From the NCBI RefSeq assembly GCF_000003815.2, contig NC_049979.1, forward strand, positions 6,294,196 to 6,354,195: a stretch of 60,000 nt of DNA, given 5' to 3'. Positions within the stretch are counted from its first letter, which is position 1. Every line of letters begins with the position of its first letter. The notes under the pieces were generated by a model, which made no database searches, was not told where the DNA came from, and worked only from the letters and a program-made list of their open reading frames with translations. The DNA is from Branchiostoma floridae (lineage: Eukaryota; Chordata; Leptocardii; Amphioxiformes; Branchiostomatidae). Positions 1 to 14,300 of this stretch are shown here, in pieces. Both the position numbers and the translations under genes were made by a program.

Positions 1-3000
1 AAACGTGATGGTGTTGGTGCAGGCCTGAAGAAGCTGCCGCTCCAGACTCTGAACGAGGTGCTGGAAGAACTGGAGGCGACCATCAAGGAGTACTCCGAGA
101 TCCTGATCCAACAGCTGGCCCTCAGGGATGAGCTTGTATATGAGAAGGAGGTACTGTATGTTGATGGACGATGGGCTTGGGAGAAATTATATCTGTCGCA
201 AAAAGGGCAAAAGAACGATATGGGAATACTTGAAATCTTGATCTAACAGCTAAACTTTGGTTATGATATTTACCGGTATATAAGGATTGTGGGGCAGTGG
301 AGGGACTTTTCCCTGATTTTTGTATCCTCTACAGGAAAGGAATCCAGAGAGACAGCCTTGCCTCCAATTTCATGTTTCCTCTCATGGCCATCTTTTTCAG
401 GGGTTCACTATTCAACTAAGTCAGCTAAATATCTATCTGTAAGTCCATTATGCAGAATCCCTGCTTCTGAGTAAGCAAATTGAAGGGACCATAAATTGTG
501 CCATTACTTTTCTTTGCCCTTGAATGTTGAAATTTTTGCCATGTTTGATTGTTCTCCTAGGTTAAAGTAAAACATTTAACATTGGAAATTTTGCCTATTG
601 CACCTCAGGTGAAGAACCAGTTCATCTCTGCCCTGGTGGCTGTGCAGAACAGACAGCGGGAACACAAGCAGAACAAGGACAACAAAAAGAAAAGGAAAAA
701 AGTGAAGGGAGGCAATGGCACAGAACCTGGAACTGTAAGTCTTCTTGTGATAATGATGTTGTGGTTTTTGTAGCCAGTCCTGCAATTTATGTTCTGTGGC
801 AGCTGCACTTATTGACAAGCAAATGACATTATGAAATTGATCTGTATGTAATCTAATAAGGAGATTCAGGAAATTGTTAAACTTTTCTTTTGTTTCTTTG
901 TTTTCAGTTTGAGCATTTTTACTGCGTGCAAATGCTCCTTTAAAGTTTCACTTCAGCAGGTCACCTGGAGAAACTCTGAATCATTGAAATCCTATTTAGG
1001 GCTGCATGGTTTGACCACCAACCCATCTATGCTAACTAGCCCTGCGTAGTTATCACTGTCTGCAGGAAGATGTTTGCCTGGTGCACTTCCTTTTGAAGCA
1101 CTGGCAGGGGGCCTGTGCTGCTGCCATGTAATTTGACGAAGATGGATTTTTGCACAATTACAGACCACTGCTCCTGCCGAGATGCTCGGTCATTACCACT
1201 GAAAGGTCGGCAAAAAGCAGGTGTAATCAGGGTGCTATAGAAAAGTGTTGAAGGTCACTACATGGGCAAAGTCTCGGGTAGGGAAGAAACTTCTGAGCTG
1301 AACAGGGTTCATTTGGTCATGGCAAGTCAATGAGATTCATAGGAAATATGATTTCATCTTCTGGGGAAAATCACCATCAGTGCACACTCAGAACATGTCT
1401 AAATTGCATGAAGCACTGACTTTATTGAGATGAATTTTACATCTGGACTACTCTTCACTGTCGGCTCCTCATGCACCAAGATTGTACTGGCTTCAGTAGG
1501 GTCAGTGGAGGGAGTCTGAACATGGCCACTGCTGTCTGAAGTCATGCCTTGCTTTTTATTCCACTAATGTACAATCATCACAGGAAGAAGGAAACCAGTG
1601 TCGTCAGCTGGATTAAAATATAGAGTATTGGGTTGCTGAGATGCACAGTTTGTAAAAGTGCTTCATCATTATAATGTGTGCAGTCTTACACTTTCCACTG
1701 AAAGCCTTTTGGACTGAATCATCCAAATACCATCATCTATTGGGAAAAAGTCGATATTCAGTGCCAGAGAGTTGAGCATCAGGACAAGAAGATTAATGCC
1801 CATGGTCTGGCTTGTGCCCAACACACAAATCTTTCCATCAGTGATGCAGCCTGTCCAATTCCCTGCAATGGAGCAACAATCAGATTAAGTAGAGGAGCAA
1901 TGGCAGCTCTCTCTCTCTCTGGCTCCTCAGCTATCTGATGTTAGGCATTGATTCTACAATCCAGATGGTTTCTGAAATGATGCATGATGTGGTATTGACA
2001 CTGCTGACATTTGCAGGTCATGTGCGGTTCAATCCCGGAGGTCTAAATTTCATGTAGATGAAATAGCAATGTACTTCCCCATCACTGTGTTAACACATGT
2101 ACGTGTAGATGGGAAAATGGCTTTATACGCATTTACATTGCCTCTTTCCAAGGCACCAGAAAGTATGTTTCTTAGGACTGTGTATTGCTATAATTTGATT
2201 CGTTTTTACCATATTGCATTTGTCCTATAGAGCAGACTTTAGGAAAGTAATTTAGTTTGTAAGAAGAGACTATGATTTTACATATTATATGCTATCTGAC
2301 CGCAATTTCAGAACATGCACATTTATTTTTCAAAAATGTAATTTTAACAGGAGCCTTTTCTTCCCTAGATGATCAGGTATATTGTTGGGAACCAGAGGTG
2401 ATTTATGTGAGCATACGAAATGCAATTTGTCAGGGATTTAGTTAAGTGGTCATCAAAGCAGAGGTCAGGGATGCTGACCTTACAGCTTGTGTGGTTGAGT
2501 GATGAATGACTCAGCTAAGTTTGGTCTGACTTCCAATAGACAGATGTGTTAAGCGAGTTTATCCCAATTAGTATATTGATAACTAGAATGATATTTTCGA
2601 TATTTGTTTGGTAAAAAGCACGCAACTTCCAACTTAGGGTAGAGCATGGCATTTTTTTAAATGACAAAGCGCAGCTTGTCTACGTCTATCACGTTTTTGT
2701 TTGTTTGTTCATTTCCTACTGAGTTTGCTCTTACGATTTGTTACAGTTTTGTAAAAGCTCATTATTTCAAATCATCTTAAAACTAGCCTGACATTTGATA
2801 GTCCTTATAAGGTGACATCAAAACAGTCACCACTAACCAAACTGCAGGATGAAAACTAGCTTAGTGTCATTACTGTCCTAAGCTCTTGTGGCCTTGCAAA
2901 ATGTATTGCCTTGTGCTTTTATATCTTTTTATATCTTCAGACATCCTCCTGAATGTAAACTGCAAATAGCAATTTGGCATGTACATGCTGTGGCCATGAT

Positions 3001-6000
3001 AAGATAGTAACTACAGATTAGTGGCCCAAACATTAGGGTATCAGATTTGTGGGTACTTTTGACACTCTATGGCCATATCAAATACCAGTGTAACTCCCAT
3101 GAGCGTGATGCTGACATGGTTTTTAGGGTTTTGCTAAGCCAGTCATTGCTAATTTTGTAATTGTCATGTCCCTGGTGCTGATTTTACTGTGGTGAGCTAG
3201 CCTGCACTGGGACCTTTTGAGCAGTCCTGATTCGCCATTTTATCATCTTTGGCAGCATTAAGACCATATTAAACCACATTTTCTTTTTATATTCCACAAC
3301 CATGATAGTATTATTCAGTTAACATAGGTGTGCGCATTTGCACCAAATATACACCCTTCTCCTGTTAATGTACAGTGTGCCATAAAAAATCATTCTTTGT
3401 TGCTAGGTAATCCAATTTTGATTGTAATGACGTCACATTAAACATGGCAACCAGTTTGGAACACAGCGTAGTGGCTCAAAAAAAGAAGGGCTCTTCAAAA
3501 GCTGCATAAGGAAGCATTATAGCACATTGTATGTTACAATTACAGAAAATCACAATGACGCACTGTTTTTTCAATAGCGCAATGTTCAGTAACTAGAAAT
3601 CTGCAATGACGTGGTTGATTTGACCATCTCTGGGAACCACACTGGTTGGAACACGTAGACAGATAAGATAGGATGCTGAGGTTCATGGTTAGAGTACAGC
3701 ATGTGACCCAGGAAATTGATGACGCAGGGTGAGAGATTCCCCAGCTCCCAGCCTGGCCCGGGAATGGGTGTGCACTCCCAGGGACTGAAGGATGACTACC
3801 ATCCGTCATCCCGGTCACATGCACTCCTGCTGATTTGCACACTAGGGGGGAGATTCACTGATGTAGTGTAGTGGGGCTATTAGTGTGATCTTTGCAATGG
3901 TATAAAACTGGTGTTGTTTACATCAATCCTATCCTAGAGCAGTAGGGACATGCAAATTTGTTCATGCAAATAGGAATGTTTAGCAGTCATGCAAACACGA
4001 TAACGATTCTATTTGATATCAGTACTGTCCACGTTTGTTGCAAGTTTTGTTGGAGATCACATTTAACTGTGCCTAGGTTATCTTAAAGATTGAACTGTTG
4101 ATTGGTGATAATGGAGTGTCAAAGGGTCACAGTTTCCATCAGTTTGGCTAATGGTAGCAAATCATAAGCTGGAGAGAGTTGTGCACTTTTGCATTCCACC
4201 TATGCACCCTGGACAAATGTGATTAGGTTTGTTGAGTTTGGCCGCTTCAGTACAATATTGAAGTGTTATTAGTACAGCTGCCCTTATCTGTTGAGTACAT
4301 GGAGATGGTGCTCTGATATGTCTTGGAACAAAAAGAGCTTGAGAAGTGGATTTGTCAGACATTCTAGTGTAATTGATTGGATAGTAGTCTGTTTTAGCTG
4401 TGATTCTATCACAGTAGAAAAAGAAAAGCAACCGATCAGATGTTTCAATTCTGTTCTGTGCTGATTCATCCCCATTGCACATTTGCATCAAAGTAATCAA
4501 GCTTCAGCCATGCAGGGCACTCTCCTGTTAAGACATTTGTCGTACATCTGATGAAGGGAAGTCTAGAACATTTTATATTTATTACATGTCCAAGAAAAGA
4601 CAAACAGTCTAAGCTTTTATGTTTTCTTATTTTATTTTGCCAGATTCCTGAAGGTATCATGGATGTTCATGAGAAATATTGATGATAGAATCTTAGAAAA
4701 ATAGCATTTTTGACTGTCCAGAAAGGTTCTGTAATCTTCACCACAATGCAGATACCCAGTAGATAAACTGTAGTAGTCTTCACTCTTAGATGAAAGGTAT
4801 GGAGACCCCAGTAGTAAGTACGTCAAGATAATGTTTTTATAATTAGCTCTTTTCATGTTCTGCTCCAGTTTAAACGTGATGCTTGTCTTCTATGTCCTTA
4901 TAAGTCTGAAGTCTTAACAGCCATAATATTTGGTCACTTGTAGGGCTGGGTATCGGTACAGCGTACCGGTACAAAACCGTTTTTTCTTATTGGACCGGTC
5001 CAGAAAAACCGGACCTGAAAAAATTCGGTGGACCGGATGTTGGACCGATTAGAAAATTAACATATTATTTTATCAGACATTCACACCTTTTGGCACTTGC
5101 AGGTGGAAGAAAATAACAAGAGTGAAGTAGAGTAGAGTTTATAGTAATTTCTACCAAGTTTTACAGCCAATCGTACAGGTGCAGTTAGCGTTGTAGGATT
5201 TTAAAATGCCAGTGTAGGTCTAATACTCCACCAAACAGATTTTTGTTGTGAAATGGACCATTGGTATGAGTCATACTGAATCAGGTCCAGGTTCAGGTCC
5301 GGACCTGGACCTGATCCTTTGGACCTGAACCGGACCTGGACCTGAATTTTCTGTACCGGTACCCAGCCCTAGTCACTTGATATATGACGGATGGTGAAAC
5401 AAAGTGGTATGTTTGGTAGGACATGACTATGATATGATTTTCAAACATGATGATATCACTCATTTTGGAGTGAACGTTTTTAAAATCATAAGGAGGTTTT
5501 AATGGTACAAAATTTCAAATGTCTTACTTTTCTTCTTGACTACATAACTATTCATATAATCATCACTTCTGTTCTATTCCCATTCTATTTGAATGTAATA
5601 AAATAAGTGATACATGTCATGGTTGCACTAAAATTTCTATTTTCTGTTTCCAGCCCTGAATGTCAGTGCGAGAAATCGCTGCACACTCACCTGTAGGTAT
5701 CACCTTCAGTCCCATGTTACAGGGATGTCTCCAGAGCCCATACCTCAGGCTTGCTAATCTGGGGANNNNNNNNNNNNNNNNNNNNNNNNNNNNNNNNNNN
5801 NNNNNNNNNNNNNNNNNNNNNNNNNNNNNNNNNNNNNNNNNNNNNNNNNNNNNNNNNNNNNNNNNNNNNNNNNNNNNNNNNNNNNNNNNNNNNNNNNNNN
5901 NNNNNNNNNNNNNNNNNNNNNNNNNNNNNNNNNNNNNNNNNNNNNNNNNNNNNNNNNNNNNNNNNNNNNNNNNNNNNNNNNNNNNNNNNNNNNNNNNNNN

Positions 6001-9000
6001 NNNNNNNNNNNNNNNNNNNNNNNNNNNNNNNNNNNNNNNNNNNNNNNNNNNNNNNNNNNNNNNNNNNNNNNNNNNNNNNNNNNNNNNNNNNNNNNNNNNN
6101 NNNNNNNNNNNNNNNNNNNNNNNNNNNNNNNNNNNNNNNNNNNNNNNNNNNNNNNNNNNNNNNNNNNNNNNNNNNNNNNNNNNNNNNNNNNNNNNNNNNT
6201 ATGTTTGGTAGGACATGACTATGATATGATTTTCAAACATGATGATATCACTCATTTTGGAGTGAACGTTTTTAAAATCATAAGGAGGTTTTAATGGTAC
6301 AAAATTTCAAATGTCTTACTTTTCTTCTTGACTACATAACTATTCATATAATCATCACTTCTGTTCTATTCCCATTCTATTTGAATGTAATAAAATAAGT
6401 GATACATGTCATGGTTGCACTAAAATTTCTATTTTCTGTTTCCAGCCTGAAATGTCAGTGCGAGAATTCGCTGCACACTCACCTGTAGGTATCACCTTCA
6501 GTCCCATGTTACAGGGATGTCTCCAGAGCCCATACCTCAGGCTTGCTAATCTGGGGAGGGCAATCTCCAGGCTAAAAATGAGCCATCCAACTTGTGTTGG
6601 AAAGTGAAATTGGACAAAATTTTTCCAGTAAAACTTGAACACCAGTTCTCCATCCACAAAGATTCATCCCCTAACCCTGTCACACAGTCCACAAGCATGG
6701 CTGTACATGTATGTGTTGGCCACCAGAAGGTAACCAAATTCAAAATCACCAGAGATTTTGGCACATTTTAGAACATTTCCCATCACCTTGGGCGGGTTCT
6801 GGGACCTGCAAACATCAGCTGATCTCTAGAAATCATGTGTTGATCAAGACATTTTCGCTCACAGACCCATCCACAAATTGATTTACGTGCTACGTGACAG
6901 GGACTTCTAAAGACTTTCTAAGCCTGGAGGCATCCCTGATGTAGAAACTCGGTGGTGGGCGCAACAGTTAACACTGCATTTGGTTCTTCTGTCTACAGCT
7001 CTCTTCTTCCTGATTTCAAGCTTTTTTCTTGTACATGTAGATTTACATCCAGGGGGAGCAGGTTTTTCCAATCTTGCTGTGGAAAACTGCGTCAAGGATT
7101 GATATCTGTTACCTGTCTTTTAGTAACTGGTGTTTTAAGCAACAAAAGTGGTTGGAGTCTCCTCTTAACTGACTATAGTAGTGTGTATGTGATGTGCAAT
7201 TACATTGTAGTAGAACATGCAGTAGCTTCTATATTATTTTGTTCCTGTTGCACTTTTTCTTCTGCTTGCTAGGTGATGCTGTCTTGTTGCAGCTTTCTTT
7301 TTACAGCCACTGTGTGGAGTTGACAGGATAATGGCTAAACATAGGGAAAGCTGCCTGTTTACATTATCAACAATGCACTTTGTTATTCCTTCTATATGCC
7401 GTACATGTGAATGTGTCAAAGTTGCCTTTGGAAACTGTAGAGTGAATGACATACAGCACTTGTCTTGTTAACATTGTAAAGCAAGCATTTTGAAGGCCTA
7501 AAACAATGATTTGATATTGGTAACCCAAAATACATTTGTCAGTAGAGTTTATTAAACCTATAGATATACATAGTAAAATAATAAAGAATGATCCAGTATG
7601 TTAAGAAGAGAAATCTAATGCAATAATTTTTCCTCATGCTCAGTAGCCATAAGCACAATATGTTGGCAATATTACATGTAGCTTCTGTAAATGCTAACTT
7701 CAAAGTGTTGTTCGTCTGACGAAGCTTGACGACAGTATCTTTTCTTTGTTTGTTGCAGTTTCTGTACACAGTTATTCCATACGAGAAGAAAAACTCCCCC
7801 ATGACAGCGGAGGATCTTCAAATACTTACTAAAAGTAAGTGAAGCAAATTGTCTCACCTTGGGATTATAGATAGAACTGATGCATCAACACTTTGGTCAG
7901 GCTGTTCTCCTAGTGATGGTAACATATGATGTATTTGTCATGTCATGTGATGTAGAGAATTGTACACATGATGTGTAGATAGTCATCTTGCAGTCTTGAC
8001 TTGACTTTATTTGGATCCACATTTAGCTTAACAATGTTGTTATTCTTCCTGTGGTCCTCCACATAAAAATACATCAATATACACATAACGGACATGACAG
8101 AAATATATAGGTCACATTCTTGATGTGATATAGAATAGACCCTTGTTTCTAAAGTGACATTTATAAATGGTTAAACAAAGAAAACATTCCCATGATGCGC
8201 AACTATAACAGCTGTAGAGTACTAACATAGACCTTGTCTCCTCCAGTACTGGTAGCCATGTCTGAAGACAGTGACAAGGTCCCCAGTTTGTTAACTGACT
8301 ACATTCTCAAGGGTGAGTTGTCCATATCTTCTCCTGTATTTAGTGGACTCCACGCTTGCTTTTTGATATGCATGAAGTTTATTGTTATTGCATCATGCTA
8401 CAAAGTACAGCAGGGTTTAGAATATCTTTTTATTTCTTGCATTAAATGTCATGATGTTTTATGCTATATTGCATGAATTTGATTTGTATGCACATTGCAT
8501 CTTGCATTTTTGTAAAATCTTGTAATGCTTGCATTGGTTTGATTAAGATTTGTAATATTTCTCAATTTTGAATTGTTATATTTGCATACCATTTATTGTT
8601 TATTATTGCATCGTGAATTGATAATTTGCTTTTTGCATTTGTGGCTGATTAGCAAGTTTTGAATAAAAGTACCATTTTATGCTTCATTCATTCATTCACT
8701 CACTAAACTACTCAATCACTAGCACCGCATGGATCAACTGACACATCATATGTCACCTATGATGTCATTGGTCATGTGAATTCATTTGCCAGTCCAAACT
8801 TAGGTAAAAACACTGTCAGGGTTTGCACAATCATGGAAAATGATGATTTTGTGCAGTCTTCAAATTCCTTGAGATTGATGAGTTATGAAATTTAAAAGTG
8901 ATGTACATGGCAGAATCACTCTGCTTATAGGAAAGTTCTTTAATGTTGTAGCCTTATATTACAAGAAAAGCTTGATGTTTGATTAACAGGAATGTATTAA

Positions 9001-11348
9001 GAGCTGATTGTACAAACCCTATGATGTTCAGACCAAGATTTTGGCTAGGTCCAAATTTGTCATATATAGTCGTCTCATCTTTCATCGCAAATCTATGCTC
9101 ACATTCTGACATTTTTTTATTTCTTTCCATACCATATCACCATAACACATTTGTATTGACAGGATGATGAAATTGCCAAACCATTTGCACCTCATGCGCA
9201 GGGAAATTCTGTCAAGTGACAGAATTATAAGCACAGGCTCTTCTGATTCAGATAGTTACAATGTAATGTTTGCCACTTTAACCAAACTTGATGACGCTGT
9301 ACTCATTCTGTTAAGTTCTAACCTCTAACATCATCCCAGGCCATCTAACAGGGGCAGGTTGGTGCAGGGGTATAGAGCTGCCACTGGTGTTTGATCTAGT
9401 TTCTCATGGACCTGATTTTTGTCACACAGTGAAATTTCAATTTGATGCTTTCCTGTTTTGTATTCAAAGTGTATTATTTGAGAGATCAAAAGCCACAAAA
9501 AAGTGTCCAGTATTTTTACATGGTCATAAGAAGAAGAAAAAGAAAAACCTCAAGTTTAATTGATTCTAACTCTTGTAATTCTAAAATGGTTCTTCAAAGA
9601 AATTTTAGAATTAAACCTGGTTTTTAACATACCAATTAACTCACTATTGTGCTTTCTTAACTTAATATAGAAAAAAATAAGATGCATCCATAGTGACACT
9701 GAAAGTCCCCATGATGGTAGTTTTATATCCTCTGCCCATCCCCTCTGCTTTAACCCAGACCACCTCTAGTCTACTTCCCTGCCTGAACTAACAACATCCT
9801 CCCTCTCCTGCTCTGATGGAATATTCTTGCTCTTAAAACCCAGCTTGCATGCACAGGGGACCATCTCTGGGGTTTGCATAGGTTTTACCTGAAGTCTACC
9901 TATTGCCTAATTTGGCAACCCATTCCAACCCATTTGGCAGCACTTACCTCATTTGACCCCTCTGTTGCCTTATTTGGTAATCGTTTGCCTTTTTTGGCAG
10001 GCCTGCCATATATGGCAAGACTTGCCTTGTTTGGCAAAACTTTGCCTTATTTGTCAAACAGCTTGCCTTATGTGGCAAAACATTTGCCTTATTAGGCTAC
10101 CACCAGCCTCTTTTGGCAGGTGCCTGACTGACCTATTTCCATCTTATTTACACCATGCCTTCAGCCCTCTTCTGATGGAAAACTAAGTAACAATCAGCAA
10201 CATGTGAGTGCCTTGTAGACTACTACGATGATTTATGATAAAATACCTTCCCTATAATAGCACCAACCTCAAATCACAAAGTCACTAATCTTACAGATAA
10301 TCCCTCACCTGATTCAAGTGTGGAAATTCCTTCTGCATGTCTATTTACTGATAATAAATGATGGGATATTAATCAATAATCATAACTAATTGTTGAGGCT
10401 GGGGGAAGCAGGCTGGAGGTTGTGTTAGAGAGCCATTGCTGTAGTAAACCTTTATTGAGTAACTGCACAATGTTGTTCTGGTTAGTCAATAGCTTTGCAC
10501 GTCTAATCATCTTGTTGCAAGAGGCCGTGTGTCGTTGTCTCAGGGTTTCATTGTTGGGACTGAGACTGGAGAAATCACAAAGCTGATGCACCCCTTATAT
10601 CCCTGGCTTATAGTAGCCAGCTTTTTAAATGTTTTCATCACAAAGAAAGCTTCCCTGTTTCCTGCTTATTGCTCTCTCCAGGACCTCAGCTTGACAGTGA
10701 GACCCCGTTTAATTGGATAAAGCACATCAAGCTTGCCGTGCACTCTATAATAAAATAGTTAACATGCACATGTACTGTAGCTGTTTTGTCAAGTGTCCTG
10801 TCTCACCGGAAAGAAGAAACCAATTGGAAACAAAACCTACAATGATACAACAGTTTGTTTTCATGCAAGAAATCACAACACATGATCGACATGCACTCTG
10901 CATATGTTGACAATTTCTTAAAAACGTTGTTCTAGTCTTGGAGAAGATGATCTGTACACATTAAGAAAAAAACATAGTTCCCTTTGTTAACTGATAAGAC
11001 GACAATTGTTATAGTTTCCAAGGACAACTAACTCATGATACGGCTGGAAGTGTGACATAATTATCCAAGATTATTTTTGCCTTCTTTATCAAGTGAAGAT
11101 GCATGCAAATATCATCCAAAGAAATTTCTATCACAATACAAAGATATCAAAGAGTAAACATTGATGAACCAAGTTAAAAGAACAGTGGTTATAGATTGTC
11201 CAAATCCACAAATCTAATTGTTTTGCACGAATACTGTTCCAAGGATTCAGCCTGATGATAATGTATAATGTACTTCTGAGATACTGACTTGGTTTGTGTG
11301 TTTTTTGCAGTGTTGTGTCCATCACAAGACATGATGGTTCCAACATGA
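1..11348 (+). CDS. FEZ1/2: FEZ/UNC-76 family kinesin adaptor, 3' part of gene (five exons)
   Basis: Fasciculation and elongation protein zeta is a cytoplasmic coiled-coil adaptor that links kinesin-1 to cargo in axonal transport. Exons read from the sequence are 1-150 (5' end outside the window), 609-734, 7759-7834, 8247-8312 and 11311-11348 (stop TGA). All junctions are GT-AG and phases match (0,0,1,1). The first exon carries the conserved coiled-coil segment with QQLALRDEL, and the second has a lysine/arginine-rich stretch (KKKRKKVK). The third and fourth read TVIPYEKKN and then VPSLLTDYILK. The last exon gives VLCPSQDMMVPT and the stop, the characteristic FEZ C-terminus. About 115 C-terminal residues are visible; the acidic N-terminal half lies to the left. 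I cannot tell whether it is closer to FEZ1 or FEZ2; a lancelet would be expected to have one pre-duplication copy. Confidence 0.9.
4941..5371. mobile_element. Non-autonomous hAT-like element with 8 bp TSD
   Basis: The element begins TAGGGCTGGGTATCGGTAC and ends with the inverse, GTACCGGTACCCAGCCCTA. It is flanked by a perfect 8 bp direct repeat GTCACTTG (4933-4940 and 5372-5379), the target duplication length of hAT transposons. The interior is built from repeated GGACCTG/CAGGTCC-type words and has no transposase. Truncated relatives lie at 37244-37310 and 55012-55188. Confidence 0.8.
5408..5765 (+). repeat. Left copy of 358 bp block flanking the assembly gap
   Basis: This block is near-identical to 6200-6557 over its whole 358 bp, with only a few differences (for example around 5652-5676 versus 6444-6468). 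It stops exactly at the first N. It is probably one contig end placed twice and not a biological repeat. Confidence 0.85.
5766..6199. other. Assembly gap (434 N)
   Basis: A run of N bases inside the large FEZ intron. Confidence 1.
6200..6557 (+). repeat. Right copy of 358 bp block flanking the assembly gap
   Basis: It begins with the first base after the gap and repeats 5408-5765, then continues into unique sequence. Confidence 0.85.
8313..11310 (+). other. FEZ last intron
   Basis: A 3 kb intron between the penultimate and terminal FEZ exons. It holds a short CATT/CACT simple repeat near 8685-8720 and the GCC/GGC palindromic minisatellite at 9906-10123. No gene is seen. Confidence 0.6.
9906..10123 (+). 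repeat. Degenerate minisatellite of palindromic TTGCC..GGCAA units
   Basis: About nine units of roughly 20-25 bp, each of the type TTTGCCTTATTTGGCAAA. The TGCC/GGCA halves are inverted and the centre varies. It lies in the last FEZ intron. The half-sites resemble the TTGGC half of NF-I sites, but the spacing is not the canonical five bases. Confidence 0.7.
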
Positions 11349-14300
11349 GACCTGCCTGCCACCACACCTTCCAACCCTGCACCCTGAGAAGCCATTTGGA
11401 AGAGCTCCACCACAGTCAGAACTTTCTCAGGACCTGACTCATATTAACTGCTATGGGAAGACTGAAGTTGTAGGAGACAGCTGTGTTTGCATTAAGTATC
11501 AGATGTAGCAAGAGCAAGCACCACAAACTTTTTCACAGGATACTGGAGGAAGGTATTCTGCAGCCTGCAACCACAATTGCTATTGAAATGTGGAAAATGC
11601 AAACACAGGTGCTGTTGAAATGTGGAAGATTGAAACTCATTTCAGTTGATTCGGGTCAGGTGATCAGCACTAGCAACAAATACTAGAAGTATCTGCACAA
11701 ATTGAAGAATTCAAATGTCTTCTTGATTAGTCCAAATTTGGTTAGAGTAGATAGTTCCTTTTGCAAGGTCTCAGCTGATGCTAAGGCTGTTCCAGATGCC
11801 TTGATTAACTATGTGCAAATTGGACTCAGTTGTGTAAAACTTCGGAAAGAAACACAGCTATTGCAAGTTGTATTAATGGGTATATCAAAGTTTGGTCCTG
11901 TGATGAGCTTCTTGAGATGCAGAGAAAGCAGACGGTTGCTATGAACTAGAAATATGTAGACAAATGTTGTAACCTCTTTATAAAGTAGCTAGAGGCTAGG
12001 CAAAGTCAAGACGTGGATGGCTGCACATCTTCGTCTTCTGTGTTAGAGACCAACTCTAAATTTTATACACCCCTGCACTGAGAGTGAGTCACTCCAATAG
12101 CCTGTCACAATGTTTCTGGTAACAAGTCATTCCATTTACAGTGCAGGTACTTAGTTTGGTCTTTTGTTAAATATAGAAAGACATCAATTTAGATGGAGGC
12201 GAGAAACGTGTTGACTGCCATGCTCTTTTCTAACTCTGGAGGAAACAAATGCTCATGTATAACCATGGTGTAATAATTCAAGTCTTCACAGTGAGGATGA
12301 TTGTTGGCTCTGGACATTGTAGCATGTATGTGTAAACTACGAAATATTCCTGCTTCTAGATGCTCATGCATGAATCCCCTCCCTAGCAAGGTTATGTGTA
12401 TAACTGGTGTGAAAGTTTGTATATGGAGAAATAAGTGCAAATGCAAAGGTATCGTACAGCAAGTCATTGCTATGGATGTGACTGTAAAAAATGATGGTGC
12501 TACGGTAAATACCCTGGCCTGCCATCTGGTAGTTAGCTCACCTGTTTATTAATGTCAATCCAGCCATGTAAAAATGCTCTTCCAGTATTGTGGATACATG
12601 TTAGTCATAAAGAGATGTGAGGGTAAGTTAAAAGGAGGAGATGGCCATTGGAAAATGCAGTTCAACAGACAGACTAAGCGTAAGGTAGTAGGAAGTCACT
12701 ATGGTGGTTCTCACAAGACTTGATAGGTGGCACTTGTGTACTACTCAAATGACTCAGGTTTTATTGTTCCAGTATGTCACATCAACATCATCCCCGGGAA
12801 TAAGTCTAATGCGCATTCAGCCTGTTGCAACAGGATATAACTCTCACACAACATGGTCTCTCACAAAAATACTTGAAAGAACAACAAACATTGTGAGTGC
12901 CACTGAAACAACTGTTTAGGGATCATGGAGGCACAAAAATTATAACAAGAAGAGCCACAACCGACATGCAAATTGGTCATGAAGTCTGAAGTGCCCACTG
13001 TTGGTGCAGCTTTGAAGAGATGTTGGCTGAAACAGAAGAGAAGAAGTATTATAATGAAAAGGAACGCTGGTTTGGAAAAAATCAAAACACAGGCAGTAAG
13101 AGCAGTTGCTTACAGTGCAAGTTAGCAGGTTAGATGATCTTTGCTACTAGAGTTAAGAAGAACATCCATGTATGCATGTAGATGGTAACTATCAGTGAAA
13201 ACAAGCTTTCTGGGTAACTAAGTGCATTGACCATCTAATGGTGTAAAGTTGTCTAGATTATTCTGCAATGCTTAGAAATTTTCCTTTTGTAAAAAATGTA
13301 CATTACTGTGATTATGTTGATTGCAAGATTTTATGTTTTGTACTTTTGTATTATTTATTGTTTTTAAGCGTTTGAACTGCCAAATTGTTGCAATGTTATA
13401 ATGTAAAGTGAAATGAATTCTACTTTTAATCTAGAATTTTAGTACATTTAGATTCCTTCATAAGGAAGTTTTGTGGTCTTGGTTTTAAGAACTCCTAATG
13501 GGCCAGATGTAACAAAAAACTTCGCCACTTGTAATTTTGTATTGTTGCAGGGTCATGTTTCAAACTTATGTATATTTTGATGGTGCCTCTGTTTATGATA
13601 TTTTCATGGTTGGATATGAACATGTTAACATGGTTTTGTAATAATTAAAATACAACTTTGATGGCCGTTAGACAAAAGGGACAGATTAGAGTGTACATAC
13701 AGTTGTTGTGACAGCAGCTAGGAATGACTTGATAGGCATACCTATAATGGTGAAGCCATCGCAAGTTGCAAGACATTAATCATGATACACACATGCTGGG
13801 TAATAAATGGGCACTCTTCTAAAGGTTCAGAGTCTGTCTGTCTTTTCTGATGCAAAAAACAAAAATTTTCAATGACACAAAGTAGAATTTTGTTTGCAAT
13901 GATACATGGTGATACCAGGTGAAGAGACAACTTGCAGAAACACCTGGCCACAGACTGCAAGATGCAGAAGAGTCTGGAGTAGTTGAAGGGAGGGGTTCCT
14001 CAGAGAGAGTGACAATGCCCTGCCATGAGAGTGAGAGAGATACATAGAAGTCTGAGGCCTCATAACAACCAGATTTATGCACCACTGAGCATACATGTAT
14101 GGCTCTAACTCAACAACAGTTTACATCTTAGGCAAATTTCCTGTGAGAAAAGGCTGCCAGACAAGTCCTGCTGTGTAGAGTGATTATTTTAATGAAAATG
14201 TCAATCTGTAAAATATTACATAGAGACACAGAGTGGTTTGCAATTTTCTTACATTCATATGCTGAATCATATTACTTACACAAGTGATAAGTGCATTGGA

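Larger units (their letters stand above)
735..7758 (+). other. FEZ intron with transposon, gap and duplicated gap flanks
   Basis: This 7 kb intron contains a 431 bp hAT-like element (4941-5371), an N gap (5766-6199) and two near-identical 358 bp blocks on either side of the gap. The rest is unique-looking A/T-rich sequence. Short open frames on the minus strand at 3540-3842 and 4162-4856 resemble no family I know and are not called. Confidence 0.6.

Noticed and set aside
3540-3842. 100-residue open frame on the minus strand in the FEZ intron
   Set aside because: No domain or family resemblance; it looks like open frame by chance in a slightly G/C-richer stretch.
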